This document shows, in pieces, positions 1-6,042 of a stretch of 8,093 nt of DNA; the stretch's first letter is position 1; each line of letters opens with the position of its first letter. The DNA is from JAEYFP01 sp964566545 (GTDB lineage: Bacteria > Bacillota > Clostridia > Lachnospirales > Lachnospiraceae), in contig CAZMIX010000080.1 in NCBI GenBank assembly GCA_964566545.1, forward strand, positions 1-8,093, read 5' to 3'. The notes beneath the pieces were generated by a model. The model did no database searches, was not told the DNA's origin, and saw nothing but the letters and a program-made list of their open reading frames with translations. The translations under genes and the position numbers were made by a program.

Positions 1-52
1 AAGGCAAAGGTCTGCAACACCTCTATCACCAGTTCAAATCTGGTTGGCACCT
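1..52 (+). tRNA. tRNA-Cys (GCA anticodon), 5' part cut off by the window edge
   Basis: The 3' portion of a tRNA is readable by its arms. Bases 7-11 (AAGGT) and 19-23 (ACCTC) form the anticodon stem, with one A-C mismatch at its outer end, around the loop CTGCAAC (12-18), which gives anticodon GCA for cysteine. A 4-base variable loop (24-27) is followed by a perfect T-arm: ACCAG (28-32), loop TTCAAAT (33-39), CTGGT (40-44). The acceptor 3' strand is TGGCACC (45-51), followed by discriminator T at 52. U73 is the known identity base of tRNA-Cys. No CCA is encoded. The D-arm 5' side and acceptor 5' strand lie outside the window, so acceptor pairing cannot be checked. Confidence 0.88.
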
Positions 53-137
53 CTTCTTAAAGCTCTGAAAATGTTGGTTTAATGGTGATAAGGAAGTATC
101 AGAAACTGTCTCATAATGCCGGCAAACAGGGTGCTAT

Positions 138-176
138 AAACGGGCGTACCGCCATTAAAGGCGGTACGCCCGTTTT
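138..176 (+). terminator. Strong hairpin terminator, possibly bidirectional
   Basis: A perfect 16-bp inverted repeat (138-153 with 160-175) encloses the 6-base loop ATTAAA. The stem is GC-rich in its middle and ends in A-U pairs that merge into TTTT (173-176) on the plus strand. It can end transcription from the tRNA on the plus strand. Read on the minus strand it also has a short T run (TTTAT), so it may end the DUF5131-family gene, whose stop is 69 bp away. The U-tract is short, so efficiency is uncertain. Confidence 0.72.
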
Positions 177-244
177 GTCACGCAGCAGAACGCCGTTTTC
201 CATGGCTTTACTACTCACGGCTATCGGTCAAAACGGATGTTTTA

Positions 245-967
245 TCAGAACAATCTTTTTCCATCTGAAATATCTATACCAAACTCTTTCGCCATACTGT
301 TTTGCTTGAATGGATTGACTTTTTCCACTATGTCATTACGCTTAAAAAGTGAGCCTGTATTTTTGAACCAAAACGTTACATTTGCATTCACGCATTGTTC
401 ACGGATATGAAGCACCCAGTCATAATCACATTCACGTGCTTCCCGCCCCGTTTCACCGCCGACGGTAACATGACTTACTCCATGAAGATACGGTGTTAAA
501 TCTATTGCTTCTAAAAGCGGAGCACAAGCGATAAAACGGCGTTTTATCGGATAGGATAAAAACAATGGAAGTCTATAATCAGCTAATTTTTGATTTTCGA
601 CAGTACACCCGATATTCACATTGTCATATCCTGTTTCCCAATCTGATGGAAGCGATACAAGGAAACGGTCAATTCGCTTTGTTAAAATCAGAAATTCTAT
701 GTCCGCCCTTTCCTTGATGGCAGCCCAGGCTTCTTTACGCCACTCATCCGCTTCGGGAAGAAAAAAGTCGGTTGCAAAGCAGGTCGCAAGAATTTTGTTT
801 CCTTTGATGCTGTATTCGCCTTTTGCATTTTTCTTGATAGGCCAATCGAATTTATCCGTTTTTTGTATCGTGTTTTGACCAAAGCGTTTCGCATATGGTC
901 CGTAAAAATAGCAATTTGTGCAACCGTCACTTGCTTTGTAGCAACCCGTCCATGGCTCCCAGTTCAT
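245..967 (-). CDS. DUF5131 / phage Gp37-Gp68 family three-Cys-motif protein
   Basis: A 240-residue protein of the DUF5131 family (older name phage Gp37/Gp68). Visible signatures in order are an N-terminal W-E-P-W-T-G-C motif with cysteines C9, C16 and C19 (spacing C-x6-C-x2-C, resembling an iron-sulfur or radical-SAM-type cluster site), then FLILTKRIDRF, IGCTVENQ, FIACAPLLEAIDL, VTVGGETGREARECDYDW and a C-terminal WFKNTG block. These are the conserved blocks of the family, and the length is normal, so the gene looks intact. Members occur in phages, mobile elements and chromosomes; the biochemical role is not established to my knowledge. I chose the ATG at 967 because GGAG lies 7 bases upstream; a GTG at 973 would be only one base from that GGAG. 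It starts 23 bp after the stop of the VOC remnant, and I see no clear promoter of its own. Confidence 0.88.
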   Translation of the reverse strand: MNWEPWTGCYKASDGCTNCYFYGPYAKRFGQNTIQKTDKFDWPIKKNAKGEYSIKGNKILATCFATDFFLPEADEWRKEAWAAIKERADIEFLILTKRIDRFLVSLPSDWETGYDNVNIGCTVENQKLADYRLPLFLSYPIKRRFIACAPLLEAIDLTPYLHGVSHVTVGGETGREARECDYDWVLHIREQCVNANVTFWFKNTGSLFKRNDIVEKVNPFKQNSMAKEFGIDISDGKRLF

Positions 968-990
968 AGGCACTCTCCTTTATGTTCAGA

Positions 991-1179
991 TTAAAATGGC
1001 GGCTTTGATATACCAAAACCATCATGTTTGATAACGGTATTCATATCCTCAGCAATCTCCACAATATGATTGTCAGGGTCATATATCCGAATGTCACGCT
1101 GTTCCCAAGGATATTCCTTTATTTCATGTACCCATTGTAAACCGGATATACATTCCAATTTGTGTAAGAAATAATCGGT
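991..1179 (-). pseudogene. VOC/glyoxalase-superfamily protein, C-terminal remnant
   Basis: The minus frame ending at the TAA at 991-993 gives about 62 residues. They contain LQWVHEIKEYPWEQRDIRIY followed directly by DPDNHIVEIAEDM, the C-terminal metal-ligand half of VOC (glyoxalase/dioxygenase-like) proteins, where a 'pWgqRviRfyDPDgHiiEv' pattern is typical. The glutamate in IVEIAE corresponds to the usual C-terminal metal ligand. The frame is closed by a stop at 1180-1182 and no start precedes it, so roughly the N-terminal half of a normal 120-140 residue protein is missing. It abuts or overlaps the AraC remnant in a different frame. I am fairly sure of the family and confident that the gene is not intact. 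Confidence 0.7.
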
Positions 1180-1440
1180 TTAACTGCCGCTCGCTATAAC
1201 TGGATTGTCGGGCGACTTCTTTCACCTGTACTTCTCCATGCGCCTATACAAAATTTTATCGCAAGTATTCACTAACTCTATTACGGTTTTTGACATTGCA
1301 AAAGCCTGATACAGCGAATGGAAGAGTTCGTTGTCAATGTCAGCAAGCAAAAGGCGCTTGTCGGCAAACTCCGCTTGACTTTGACGTGTAATTTGATATA
1401 AACCATAGGGAGAAAGCTGAATATAAGCAGCATGTAATAT
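1150..1440 (-). pseudogene. AraC-family transcriptional regulator, degraded
   Basis: Two minus-strand frames together give pieces of an AraC-type regulator. From about 1440 down to a TGA at 1222-1224, some 72 residues read like the region before the DNA-binding domain, including IQLSPYGLYQI, FADKRLLLADIDNELF and CDKILYRRM. The frame then changes, and from about 1237 the sequence GEVQVKEVARQSSYSERQL continues into NRLFLTQIGM, which matches the first helix-turn-helix of AraC domains. Compared with the family, about 20 residues linking the two parts are missing, and the second helix-turn-helix is gone. The junction with the VOC remnant lies at about 1150-1180, where both frames look plausible. 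No start codon or ribosome binding site is left. Family assignment is by motif only. Confidence 0.65.
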
Positions 1441-1537
1441 CGGTGATACAAGTACATTAGGCGGTGTCGGAACAATTTACGGTGCGATCTTACTGTTTGC
1501 GGCATGGATTGGCTTTCCAACAAAGAAGAAATCTTAA
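1427..1537 (+). pseudogene. C-terminal end of an unidentified membrane protein (remnant)
   Basis: On the plus strand a frame closed upstream by TAA at 1424-1426 runs to a TAA at 1535-1537. It encodes a Gly-rich stretch, TLGGVGTIYG, a hydrophobic segment AILLFAAWIGF and a basic end, PTKKKS. This looks like the last transmembrane helix and cytoplasmic tail of an integral membrane protein. A terminator with a good U-tract follows 31 bp later, as expected for a real gene end. The rest of the gene is absent, and the AraC remnant on the other strand begins at the same place. I do not recognise the family; it could also be a chance open frame, but the composition and the terminator argue for a true remnant. 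Confidence 0.45.
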
Positions 1538-1568
1538 ATAATAAAACTCATCACTTCAATTTTCATAG

Positions 1569-1617
1569 AAAGCGGCAGAATAGAGGATGCATCGAAGCAT
1601 TTTTTCTGCCGCTTTTT
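1569..1617 (+). terminator. Rho-independent terminator after the membrane-protein remnant
   Basis: A 12-bp stem, AAAGCGGCAGAA (1569-1580) with TTCTGCCGCTTT (1604-1615), runs into five T residues (1613-1617). Inside is a smaller hairpin, ATGC (1587-1590) with GCAT (1597-1600). It is placed correctly to end the plus-strand membrane-protein gene whose tail survives at 1427-1537. Confidence 0.75.
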
Positions 1618-1866
1618 GTCTTTTCGTCTTTTTTAAATTCCTCACATTCATTTTTAAGTTTAGATAAGACCATAAAATACTCGGATAATTAGAAATAGTT
1701 CTAATAGTAAGAATATTATAATTTTACAATCTATTCAATGGATATAAAAAGATAAACATTTCTGCGAAAATGTTTAACGCTGTGTAAATACGGTAAAACT
1801 CTTCAATAGTTGGTGAACAGCCGCAACGTTCTAAATCCCCTTAAAATTTTTCTGAAGTAATTTTGA
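1618..1866. other. AT-rich spacer without a recognisable gene
   Basis: About 250 bp between the terminator at 1569-1617 and the end of the GntR-family gene. I see no ribosome binding site with a convincing frame on either strand, no RNA gene and no long repeat. The only structure I can support is the 9-bp inverted repeat at 1753-1776, listed separately. Confidence 0.6.
1748..1776 (-). terminator. Possible weak terminator of the GntR-family gene
   Basis: A perfect 9-bp inverted repeat, TAAACATTT (1753-1761) with AAATGTTTA (1768-1776), has a 6-base loop. Read on the minus strand it is followed by TCTTTTTAT, a reasonable U-tract, and lies about 90 bp past the stop of the GntR-family gene. The stem is almost entirely A-U, so termination would be weak. 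Confidence 0.4.
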
Positions 1867-2616
1867 TTATTTTGGGCTTGCCTCGAATTCAAATTTATTG
1901 AGATCACCCCGATAGTGGGCGAATGCATAATCAATCACAGTTCCCTTGGCCGTTGTTGAAATATTATTAAAATACAACATCGGCGTATTGACCTTTACAT
2001 TCAATAGCTTAATATCCTCTGAAGATGCATTCATGGCTGAAACAATCGTCTTTGTGTTGGCAATTTGAGTTTCCGGATTCTTGATCAGTATTTCATACAG
2101 GGAATGGATCCTAAAATCATAACTCAATATAAAGGAACACAGATCGTAAGGAATATAATTTTGAAAAGTCACCATGGGAATATCGTCGGCATAGCGCCTT
2201 CTAAAAAGGGAAATTACTTTTTGCCCAGGGTCGAGTTTTAGTTGTTCTGAAATTTCTTTGTCCGGAGTAATGACATTTAGATCGACGAGCTCGGTATGTG
2301 GTTTTTTTCCAAGCTTTGTTATTTGCTGATAAAAAGGTTCAAAGGAACGGATATAGCTGGCGGTTCGCTCGGGCTGAGTTACAAAGGTTCCCTTGCTGGC
2401 CTTTCTGGTCAGCCAGCCTTCCTGCACCAGATCGGAAATTGCCTGGCGTACAGTGGAACGGCTGATGTGATAAAAATCGACAAGCTCATTTTCCGTCGGA
2501 ATAGGATCGCCGACTTTAAAACTGCCCTCCTTAATATCATCCAGCAAAATGCTTTTTAATTGAAAATAAAGCGGGATGGGTGTATTTTTATCCAGCTTTT
2601 GTTTAAATAAATACAT
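1867..2616 (-). CDS. GntR family (HutC subfamily) transcriptional regulator with UTRA domain
   Basis: A 249-residue cytoplasmic DNA-binding regulator, normal length for the HutC branch of the GntR family. Residues about 10-80 are the winged helix-turn-helix, with the typical PTENELVDFYHISRSTVRQA recognition region and wing G-T-F-V. Residues about 95-245 are a UTRA ligand-sensing domain, ending in the usual Y-R-G-D and F-E-F-E elements. UTRA domains usually bind phosphorylated or free small metabolites, so the inducer is probably the operon's sugar or its phosphate (inference). It starts at the ATG at 2616 behind a GGGGG ribosome binding site 5 bases away. It is divergent from the kinase-aldolase-transporter operon and is the obvious local repressor. 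A copy of a shared 17-bp motif overlaps its own promoter, suggesting autoregulation. The effector cannot be told from sequence. Confidence 0.93.
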   Translation of the reverse strand: MYLFKQKLDKNTPIPLYFQLKSILLDDIKEGSFKVGDPIPTENELVDFYHISRSTVRQAISDLVQEGWLTRKASKGTFVTQPERTASYIRSFEPFYQQITKLGKKPHTELVDLNVITPDKEISEQLKLDPGQKVISLFRRRYADDIPMVTFQNYIPYDLCSFILSYDFRIHSLYEILIKNPETQIANTKTIVSAMNASSEDIKLLNVKVNTPMLYFNNISTTAKGTVIDYAFAHYRGDLNKFEFEASPK

Positions 2617-2646
2617 AATAACCCCCTTAAATTATTTATTTAATAA

Positions 2647-2663
2647 TACGAATGTACGTACAA
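2647..2663. promoter_or_regulatory. Probable GntR operator, copy 1 (gntR side)
   Basis: TACGAATGTACGTACAA contains the perfect palindrome TGTACGTACA (2653-2662), which resembles published HutC-type sites of the TTGTAnnTACAA kind. It lies 30 bp before the GntR start codon and overlaps the candidate extended -10 of that gene. A second copy with 14 of 17 identical bases stands before the kinase gene. Operator function is inferred. Confidence 0.65.
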
Positions 2664-2670
2664 TATAACA
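2662..2670 (-). promoter_or_regulatory. Candidate extended -10 promoter of the GntR-family gene
   Basis: Read on the minus strand, 2670 to 2662 is TGTTATATT, that is TGn followed by TATATT (5 of 6 to TATAAT). The best -35 at 17 bp is only TTTATT, so the TG extension would matter. The whole area is very AT-rich, so other -10 boxes are possible. Confidence 0.4.
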
Positions 2671-2811
2671 AAATATATTATAATAATAAAGCAAAAAAAT
2701 AGTAAAAGCAACAAAATTTAAAAAAATAGTAAAATTGTATAAATAAAAAATCTTTAGAGAGACTAATATTGTTATTAATATGTGCAATTTTAACAAAAAT
2801 GAAAAATTCCA

Positions 2812-2840
2812 TTGACAGTTCAAAGATTATGTGTAAATAT
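2812..2840 (+). promoter_or_regulatory. Candidate sigma-A promoter of the kinase-aldolase-Mgl operon
   Basis: A perfect -35 box TTGACA (2812-2817) is followed 17 bp later by a weak -10 (AAATAT at 2835-2840, preceded by TGT). An alternative -10, TATAAC (2841-2846), matches better but its spacing to TTGACA is too long. Either way the start point would fall in or next to the operator at 2848-2864. A weak -10 fits a promoter that is tightly controlled. Confidence 0.55.
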
Positions 2841-2847
2841 TATAACA

Positions 2848-2864
2848 TACAAACGTACGAACAA
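2848..2864. promoter_or_regulatory. Probable GntR operator, copy 2 (kinase side)
   Basis: TACAAACGTACGAACAA agrees with copy 1 at 14 of 17 positions in the same orientation, with central palindrome CGTACG (2854-2859). It sits just downstream of the promoter boxes and 31 bp before the kinase ATG, where a bound repressor would block transcription. A loose extra TACGTA follows at 2872-2877. Confidence 0.65.
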
Positions 2865-2895
2865 AAGAATATACGTAAAAAAGGAGAGAGGGGAA

Positions 2896-3858
2896 ATGAA
2901 GATTCTAAGTGTTGGAATGATGGTATGTGACACGCTTCTGTCAACAGTTCCTTCTAATATTTTGGAGCTGGACAGCGTGAGCATTCAAAGGCCGGCGGTA
3001 AGCTGCGGAGGCGACGCATTGAATGTAGCCGGAGGGCTTGCCAAGCTTGGAATTCCTGTTTCGATCATTGGCCGTATTGCGGATGATGCAAACGGACGGT
3101 ATATTTTAGAGCAATGTGCAGAATGTGGAATCGATGCTTCAGGGGTTATTTATGATAAAGAATGTGCCACCGCCTCTTCCTATGCCCTGATTGATGAAAG
3201 CGGAGAACGGCATTTTTTGTCTGAAAAGTCAATATTCGAAAAGCTTTCTGCGGGTGATATCCCGGACGATGCCATTATAGGAGCCGATATTATTTATTTT
3301 GGTTCTGCGATGGCGATGAAAAGCATGGATGCAGGCGGAATAAAGAATCTGTTTGCACGTGCGCATCAATATGGAAAGCGGACAGCTATGGATGCGGCAA
3401 TTAACAGAGAGGATGCCAATAGGAATTGGATGGATTATCTTTCGGATGCATTTTTAGAAACAGATATTTTTTTTCCAAGCCGGGAAGAAGCTGAAAAAAT
3501 AACCGGAAAGAAAAAACCGGAAGAAATAGCAGAATGTTTTAAAGCATTTTCAATGAGTATTTTTGGAATGAAACTGGGAGATCAAGGCTGTTTTGTAACA
3601 GATTTCAAGGAAAACAGATATATTGCACCTCCAAAGGGTATGCCGGTGGTAGATACGACGGGAGCGGGGGATTCTTTTATTGCGGGAATGCTCTGCGGGA
3701 TTTCTCATGGCTGGGACTGTTTTACAAGCGCTGGTTTTGCGACCTCCGTTGCAGCAAGAAATATCGGAGCTGTCGGCGGAACGGCGGGAATTCCCAATTT
3801 TGAAGAAGCATTGCGGTTTTATCAGATTTGTAAAAAATCTGATCAAATAAATAAATAA
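2896..3858 (+). CDS. PfkB-family (ribokinase-like) sugar kinase
   Basis: A 320-residue cytoplasmic kinase of the ribokinase/PfkB fold, full length for the family. The N-terminal substrate-binding signature C-G-G-D-A-L-N-V-A is at 37-45. The C-terminal signature DTTGAGDSF is at 253-261, with the G-A-G-D anion hole and D259 as the predicted catalytic base. PfkB enzymes phosphorylate sugars such as fructose, tagatose 6-phosphate, ribose or 2-keto-3-deoxygluconate; this one cannot be assigned by eye. Its partner gene is a class II aldolase 20 bp downstream, so the product is probably a ketose phosphate that can be cleaved to DHAP. The frame is open back to 2812, but I start at the ATG at 2896 because a strong GGAGAGAGGGG site precedes it and the longer form would cover the promoter and operator. 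First gene of the operon, probably repressed by the divergent GntR protein. Confidence 0.92.
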   Translation: MKILSVGMMVCDTLLSTVPSNILELDSVSIQRPAVSCGGDALNVAGGLAKLGIPVSIIGRIADDANGRYILEQCAECGIDASGVIYDKECATASSYALIDESGERHFLSEKSIFEKLSAGDIPDDAIIGADIIYFGSAMAMKSMDAGGIKNLFARAHQYGKRTAMDAAINREDANRNWMDYLSDAFLETDIFFPSREEAEKITGKKKPEEIAECFKAFSMSIFGMKLGDQGCFVTDFKENRYIAPPKGMPVVDTTGAGDSFIAGMLCGISHGWDCFTSAGFATSVAARNIGAVGGTAGIPNFEEALRFYQICKKSDQINK

Positions 3859-3878
3859 AAAGGAAAGGATGAAAAAGT

Positions 3879-4730
3879 ATGAAATTCGCACCAATGAAAG
3901 AGATTTTGAAATTGGCGGAGGAGCAGCAGGTTGCTTATGGTGCCTATGTCACGGTTTCTTATGAAACAGCATTAGCAGCCATTGAAGCCGGATCTGAGCT
4001 GAATTGCCCGGTTATTTTTATTACGGGAACAGACTGCTGTGATCTTATGGGCGGCTTTGAAGGAACTGTGGAAACCGTAAGGAGGGCTGCAGCAAATGCA
4101 AAGGTGCCAATTGCACTGCATTTGGATCATTGCCGTACATATGAGGAGTGTGTAGAGGCGATTCAGGCAGGCTATTCCTCTGTTATGATTGACGGTTCGT
4201 CACTTCCATTCGAAGAGAATGTTGCCATTACAAAGAAAGTGGTAGATTATGCGCATGCTCATGGAATTACCGTTGAAGGCGAACTTGGAAAGCTTGTCGG
4301 AGAAGAGGGTGATCTGATCGTAAAAGGGCCGGAGGCGGCACAGACCGATCCGCAGGAGGCAAAGGAGTTTGTGGAAAGGACAGGCGTTGACTGTCTGGCA
4401 GTGAGCATCGGAACACAGCACGGACATTATGTAGCAGCTCCCAAGCTGAACATCGAAAGACTGAAGGCCATTAAAGAGGTCGTAGATGTGCCTCTTGTAC
4501 TGCACGGCGGATCGGGGACACCAATTGATCAGGTACAGGAATCAATTCGTTGCGGCATTAGAAAAATAAATGTTGCTACCGACGTATTGACTGTGGTGGC
4601 AGACTCTTTTGAAGATTTAAAAAAGCAGCCGGATTTTAAATATAATACAAAAATGTTTATCAATTCTAAAAATGCGGCAAAGGAATTTATTAAAGGTAAA
4701 ATGAAAGATTTCAGATTCGAAAACAACTAA
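3879..4730 (+). CDS. Class II (zinc) ketose-phosphate aldolase, GatY/KbaY/Fba type
   Basis: A 283-residue TIM-barrel aldolase that cleaves a ketose 1-phosphate or 1,6-bisphosphate to DHAP plus an aldehyde. The motif HLDHC at 81-85 gives the catalytic Asp (D83) and a zinc His (H84). The block DGSSLPFEENV with VEGELG (105-137) is the second family signature. G-T-Q-H-G at 178-182 supplies zinc ligand H181, and LVLHGGSG at 206-213 supplies H209. NVATD at 231-235 is the phosphate-binding segment. These positions are one off from those I recall for the E. coli tagatose-bisphosphate aldolases (D82, H83, H180, H208), and the length matches. Tagatose- and fructose-type members cannot be separated here; IolJ-like enzymes are also possible. 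It starts at the ATG at 3879 after an AGGAAAGGA site. Its stop overlaps an ATG at 4730 that is probably not used. Confidence 0.93.
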   Translation: MKFAPMKEILKLAEEQQVAYGAYVTVSYETALAAIEAGSELNCPVIFITGTDCCDLMGGFEGTVETVRRAAANAKVPIALHLDHCRTYEECVEAIQAGYSSVMIDGSSLPFEENVAITKKVVDYAHAHGITVEGELGKLVGEEGDLIVKGPEAAQTDPQEAKEFVERTGVDCLAVSIGTQHGHYVAAPKLNIERLKAIKEVVDVPLVLHGGSGTPIDQVQESIRCGIRKINVATDVLTVVADSFEDLKKQPDFKYNTKMFINSKNAAKEFIKGKMKDFRFENN

Positions 4731-4783
4731 TGGGGAAAACTATTAACAGTATGATGAATGTGATGAATGGAGGATTTGTTACT

Positions 4784-5935
4784 ATGAAGAAGAAATTATT
4801 GGGTATTGCATTGGCAACGGCAATGGTAATGTCTTTAACGGCATGTGGGGCAGCCGGCACAACAGAGGAAGTACAGGAACCGAAGGCAGAAGAAACAACA
4901 GAGGCACCGGCTGAGGAGACTGCTGAGGCAGAGGAATCCACAGTAGAGGAAGCGGCTGCCGATGTAAATGCGACTGTTATTTGGAGAGCATTTGATGACC
5001 AGTTCCAGAGCGGATTCAGAATTATTATGCAGAACGAGCAGGAGAAGCTGGGAGGCATTGCACTTGATATGCAGGATGCCGCAAATGATGTTTCGACAGC
5101 AATCAGTAAGCTGGAGGCAGCACTTACGAAGGGAACCGATGTTGTTGCGATTTGTGCTCCGGATCGTGAAAGCACGGAAACTATGGCACAGAAATGTAAC
5201 GAAGAAGGGGTGCCTGCAGTATTCTTTAATATGGAACCAATGGAAACAACGATGCAGTCATATGATAATATCTATTATGTAGGCGCACAGGCAAAGGAAT
5301 CCGGTGAAATGTGTGCACAGGCGCTGATTAACTACTGGAATGCAAATACGGAAATTGCCGATAAAAACGGCGACGGTGTGCTGCAGCTTGTCGTTCTTCA
5401 GGGTGAAATCGGACAGCAGGATGTTGTCCTTCGTACACAGGCCTATGAAGAAACATTAAAGGCACAGGGCATCGATTATGAAGTACTGGCTATGGATACT
5501 GCAAACTGGGATCAGGCGCAGGCGCTTGACAAAATGAATGCATGGATTACCGCTTACGGAATCGACGGAATCGAAGGCGTGCTTTGCAACAACGACAATA
5601 TGGCAATGGGTGCGGTTCAGGCATGCATTAACAATGGCTATAATACCGGCGACAAGGAAAAATTTGTTCCGATTGTAGGGATTGATGCCAACATCGACGC
5701 GCTGGAAGCAATGAAGGCTGGCGCCCTGTTAGGAACGGTGCTGAATGACCGCCAGAATCAGTCGGATGCGATTATCAATGTAATCAAGGCAGTAAAGGAA
5801 GGAAAAGAGATCAGCAAGGATGTTGTGGGCGTAGATTGCACGGTTGAAGGAAAATATGTATGGGTGCCTTATGTAATCGTAGATGAAAGTAATCTGGAAG
5901 CAACACTGGAGCTTATGACTTCTGTTTCACAATAA
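4784..5935 (+). CDS. MglB-like sugar-binding lipoprotein of an ABC importer
   Basis: A 383-residue extracellular lipoprotein. A signal peptide (K2-K4, hydrophobic core, lipobox L-T-A-C with C21) is followed by an acidic Glu/Ala/Thr linker (about 25-60) and a periplasmic-binding-protein type 1 fold. It aligns with E. coli MglB at a constant offset of 59 through most of its length: D72 (D14), F74 (F16), N149 (N91), the calcium loop DKNGDGVLQ at 193-201 with E264 (E205), D213 (D154), R217 (R158), W242 (W183), N270 (N211), then D301 (D236) and N321 (N256). The one changed pocket residue is Q211 where MglB has H152. The C-terminal WVPYV also fits MglB. It should bind a glucose- or galactose-like pyranose; the true ligand is open. 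The start at 4784 is chosen for GGAGGA 9 bases upstream and for the signal peptide. E. coli numbers are from memory. Confidence 0.92.
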   Translation: MKKKLLGIALATAMVMSLTACGAAGTTEEVQEPKAEETTEAPAEETAEAEESTVEEAAADVNATVIWRAFDDQFQSGFRIIMQNEQEKLGGIALDMQDAANDVSTAISKLEAALTKGTDVVAICAPDRESTETMAQKCNEEGVPAVFFNMEPMETTMQSYDNIYYVGAQAKESGEMCAQALINYWNANTEIADKNGDGVLQLVVLQGEIGQQDVVLRTQAYEETLKAQGIDYEVLAMDTANWDQAQALDKMNAWITAYGIDGIEGVLCNNDNMAMGAVQACINNGYNTGDKEKFVPIVGIDANIDALEAMKAGALLGTVLNDRQNQSDAIINVIKAVKEGKEISKDVVGVDCTVEGKYVWVPYVIVDESNLEATLELMTSVSQ

Positions 5936-5974
5936 GCAATGTATGAAATAAACACAGGGTAGTTGAGAGTATCA

Positions 5975-6019
5975 TTCAAGAGGGTGTCAAATAGGGACAT
6001 ATTTGATTACCCTCTTGAA
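5975..6019 (+). other. Strong intercistronic stem-loop between binding-protein and ATPase genes
   Basis: TTCAAGAGGGT (5975-5985) pairs perfectly with ACCCTCTTGAA (6009-6019). After a small 1x2 internal loop, TCAAAT (5987-5992) pairs with ATTTGA (6001-6006), leaving an 8-base loop. No T-run follows, only AAATT and then the ribosome binding site of the next gene, so this is not a classic terminator. Such structures after binding-protein genes are known to protect the upstream mRNA from 3' exonucleases and raise binding-protein output. That role is inferred here. Confidence 0.7.
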
Positions 6020-6042
6020 AATTAGGAAGGAGAAGTATTTCA

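Noticed and set aside
82..309. Plus-strand 75-codon open frame
   Set aside because: It runs through the terminator hairpin and into the DUF5131-family gene on the other strand, has no ribosome binding site and no family-like sequence.
968..973. GTG start giving two extra residues to the DUF5131-family protein
   Set aside because: The GTG is only one base from the GGAG ribosome binding site; the ATG at 967 has proper 7-base spacing.
1504..1692. Plus-strand 62-codon open frame
   Set aside because: It covers the terminator at 1569-1617 in a different frame from the membrane-protein tail and has no family resemblance.
2632..2823. Minus-strand 63-codon open frame rich in Phe, Leu, Ile and Tyr
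   Set aside because: Its composition simply reflects the AT-rich promoter region, and it overlaps the operator and promoter signals; no ribosome binding site.
2831..2848. Possible catabolite-repression (cre) site near TGTAAATATTATAACA
   Set aside because: It lacks the central CG and the required symmetry of cre sites; only the AT-rich flanks resemble one.
2812..2895. 28-residue N-terminal extension of the kinase
   Set aside because: It would translate the -35 box and the operator, lacks family similarity, and the ATG at 2896 has a strong ribosome binding site and starts where the PfkB fold starts.
4730..4783. 18-residue upstream extension of the binding protein using the ATG that overlaps the aldolase stop
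   Set aside because: It would bury the lipoprotein signal peptide, and the ATG at 4784 has GGAGGA at ideal spacing.
4711..5175. 154-codon minus-strand open frame rich in Ser, Ala and Val
   Set aside because: It is the antisense of the acidic linker and start of the binding-protein gene; its composition follows from the Glu/Ala/Thr codons on the real strand.
5975..6019. Stem-loop as an intrinsic terminator
   Set aside because: No T-run follows the stem, and the transporter genes continue on the same strand; a stabiliser or attenuating structure fits better.
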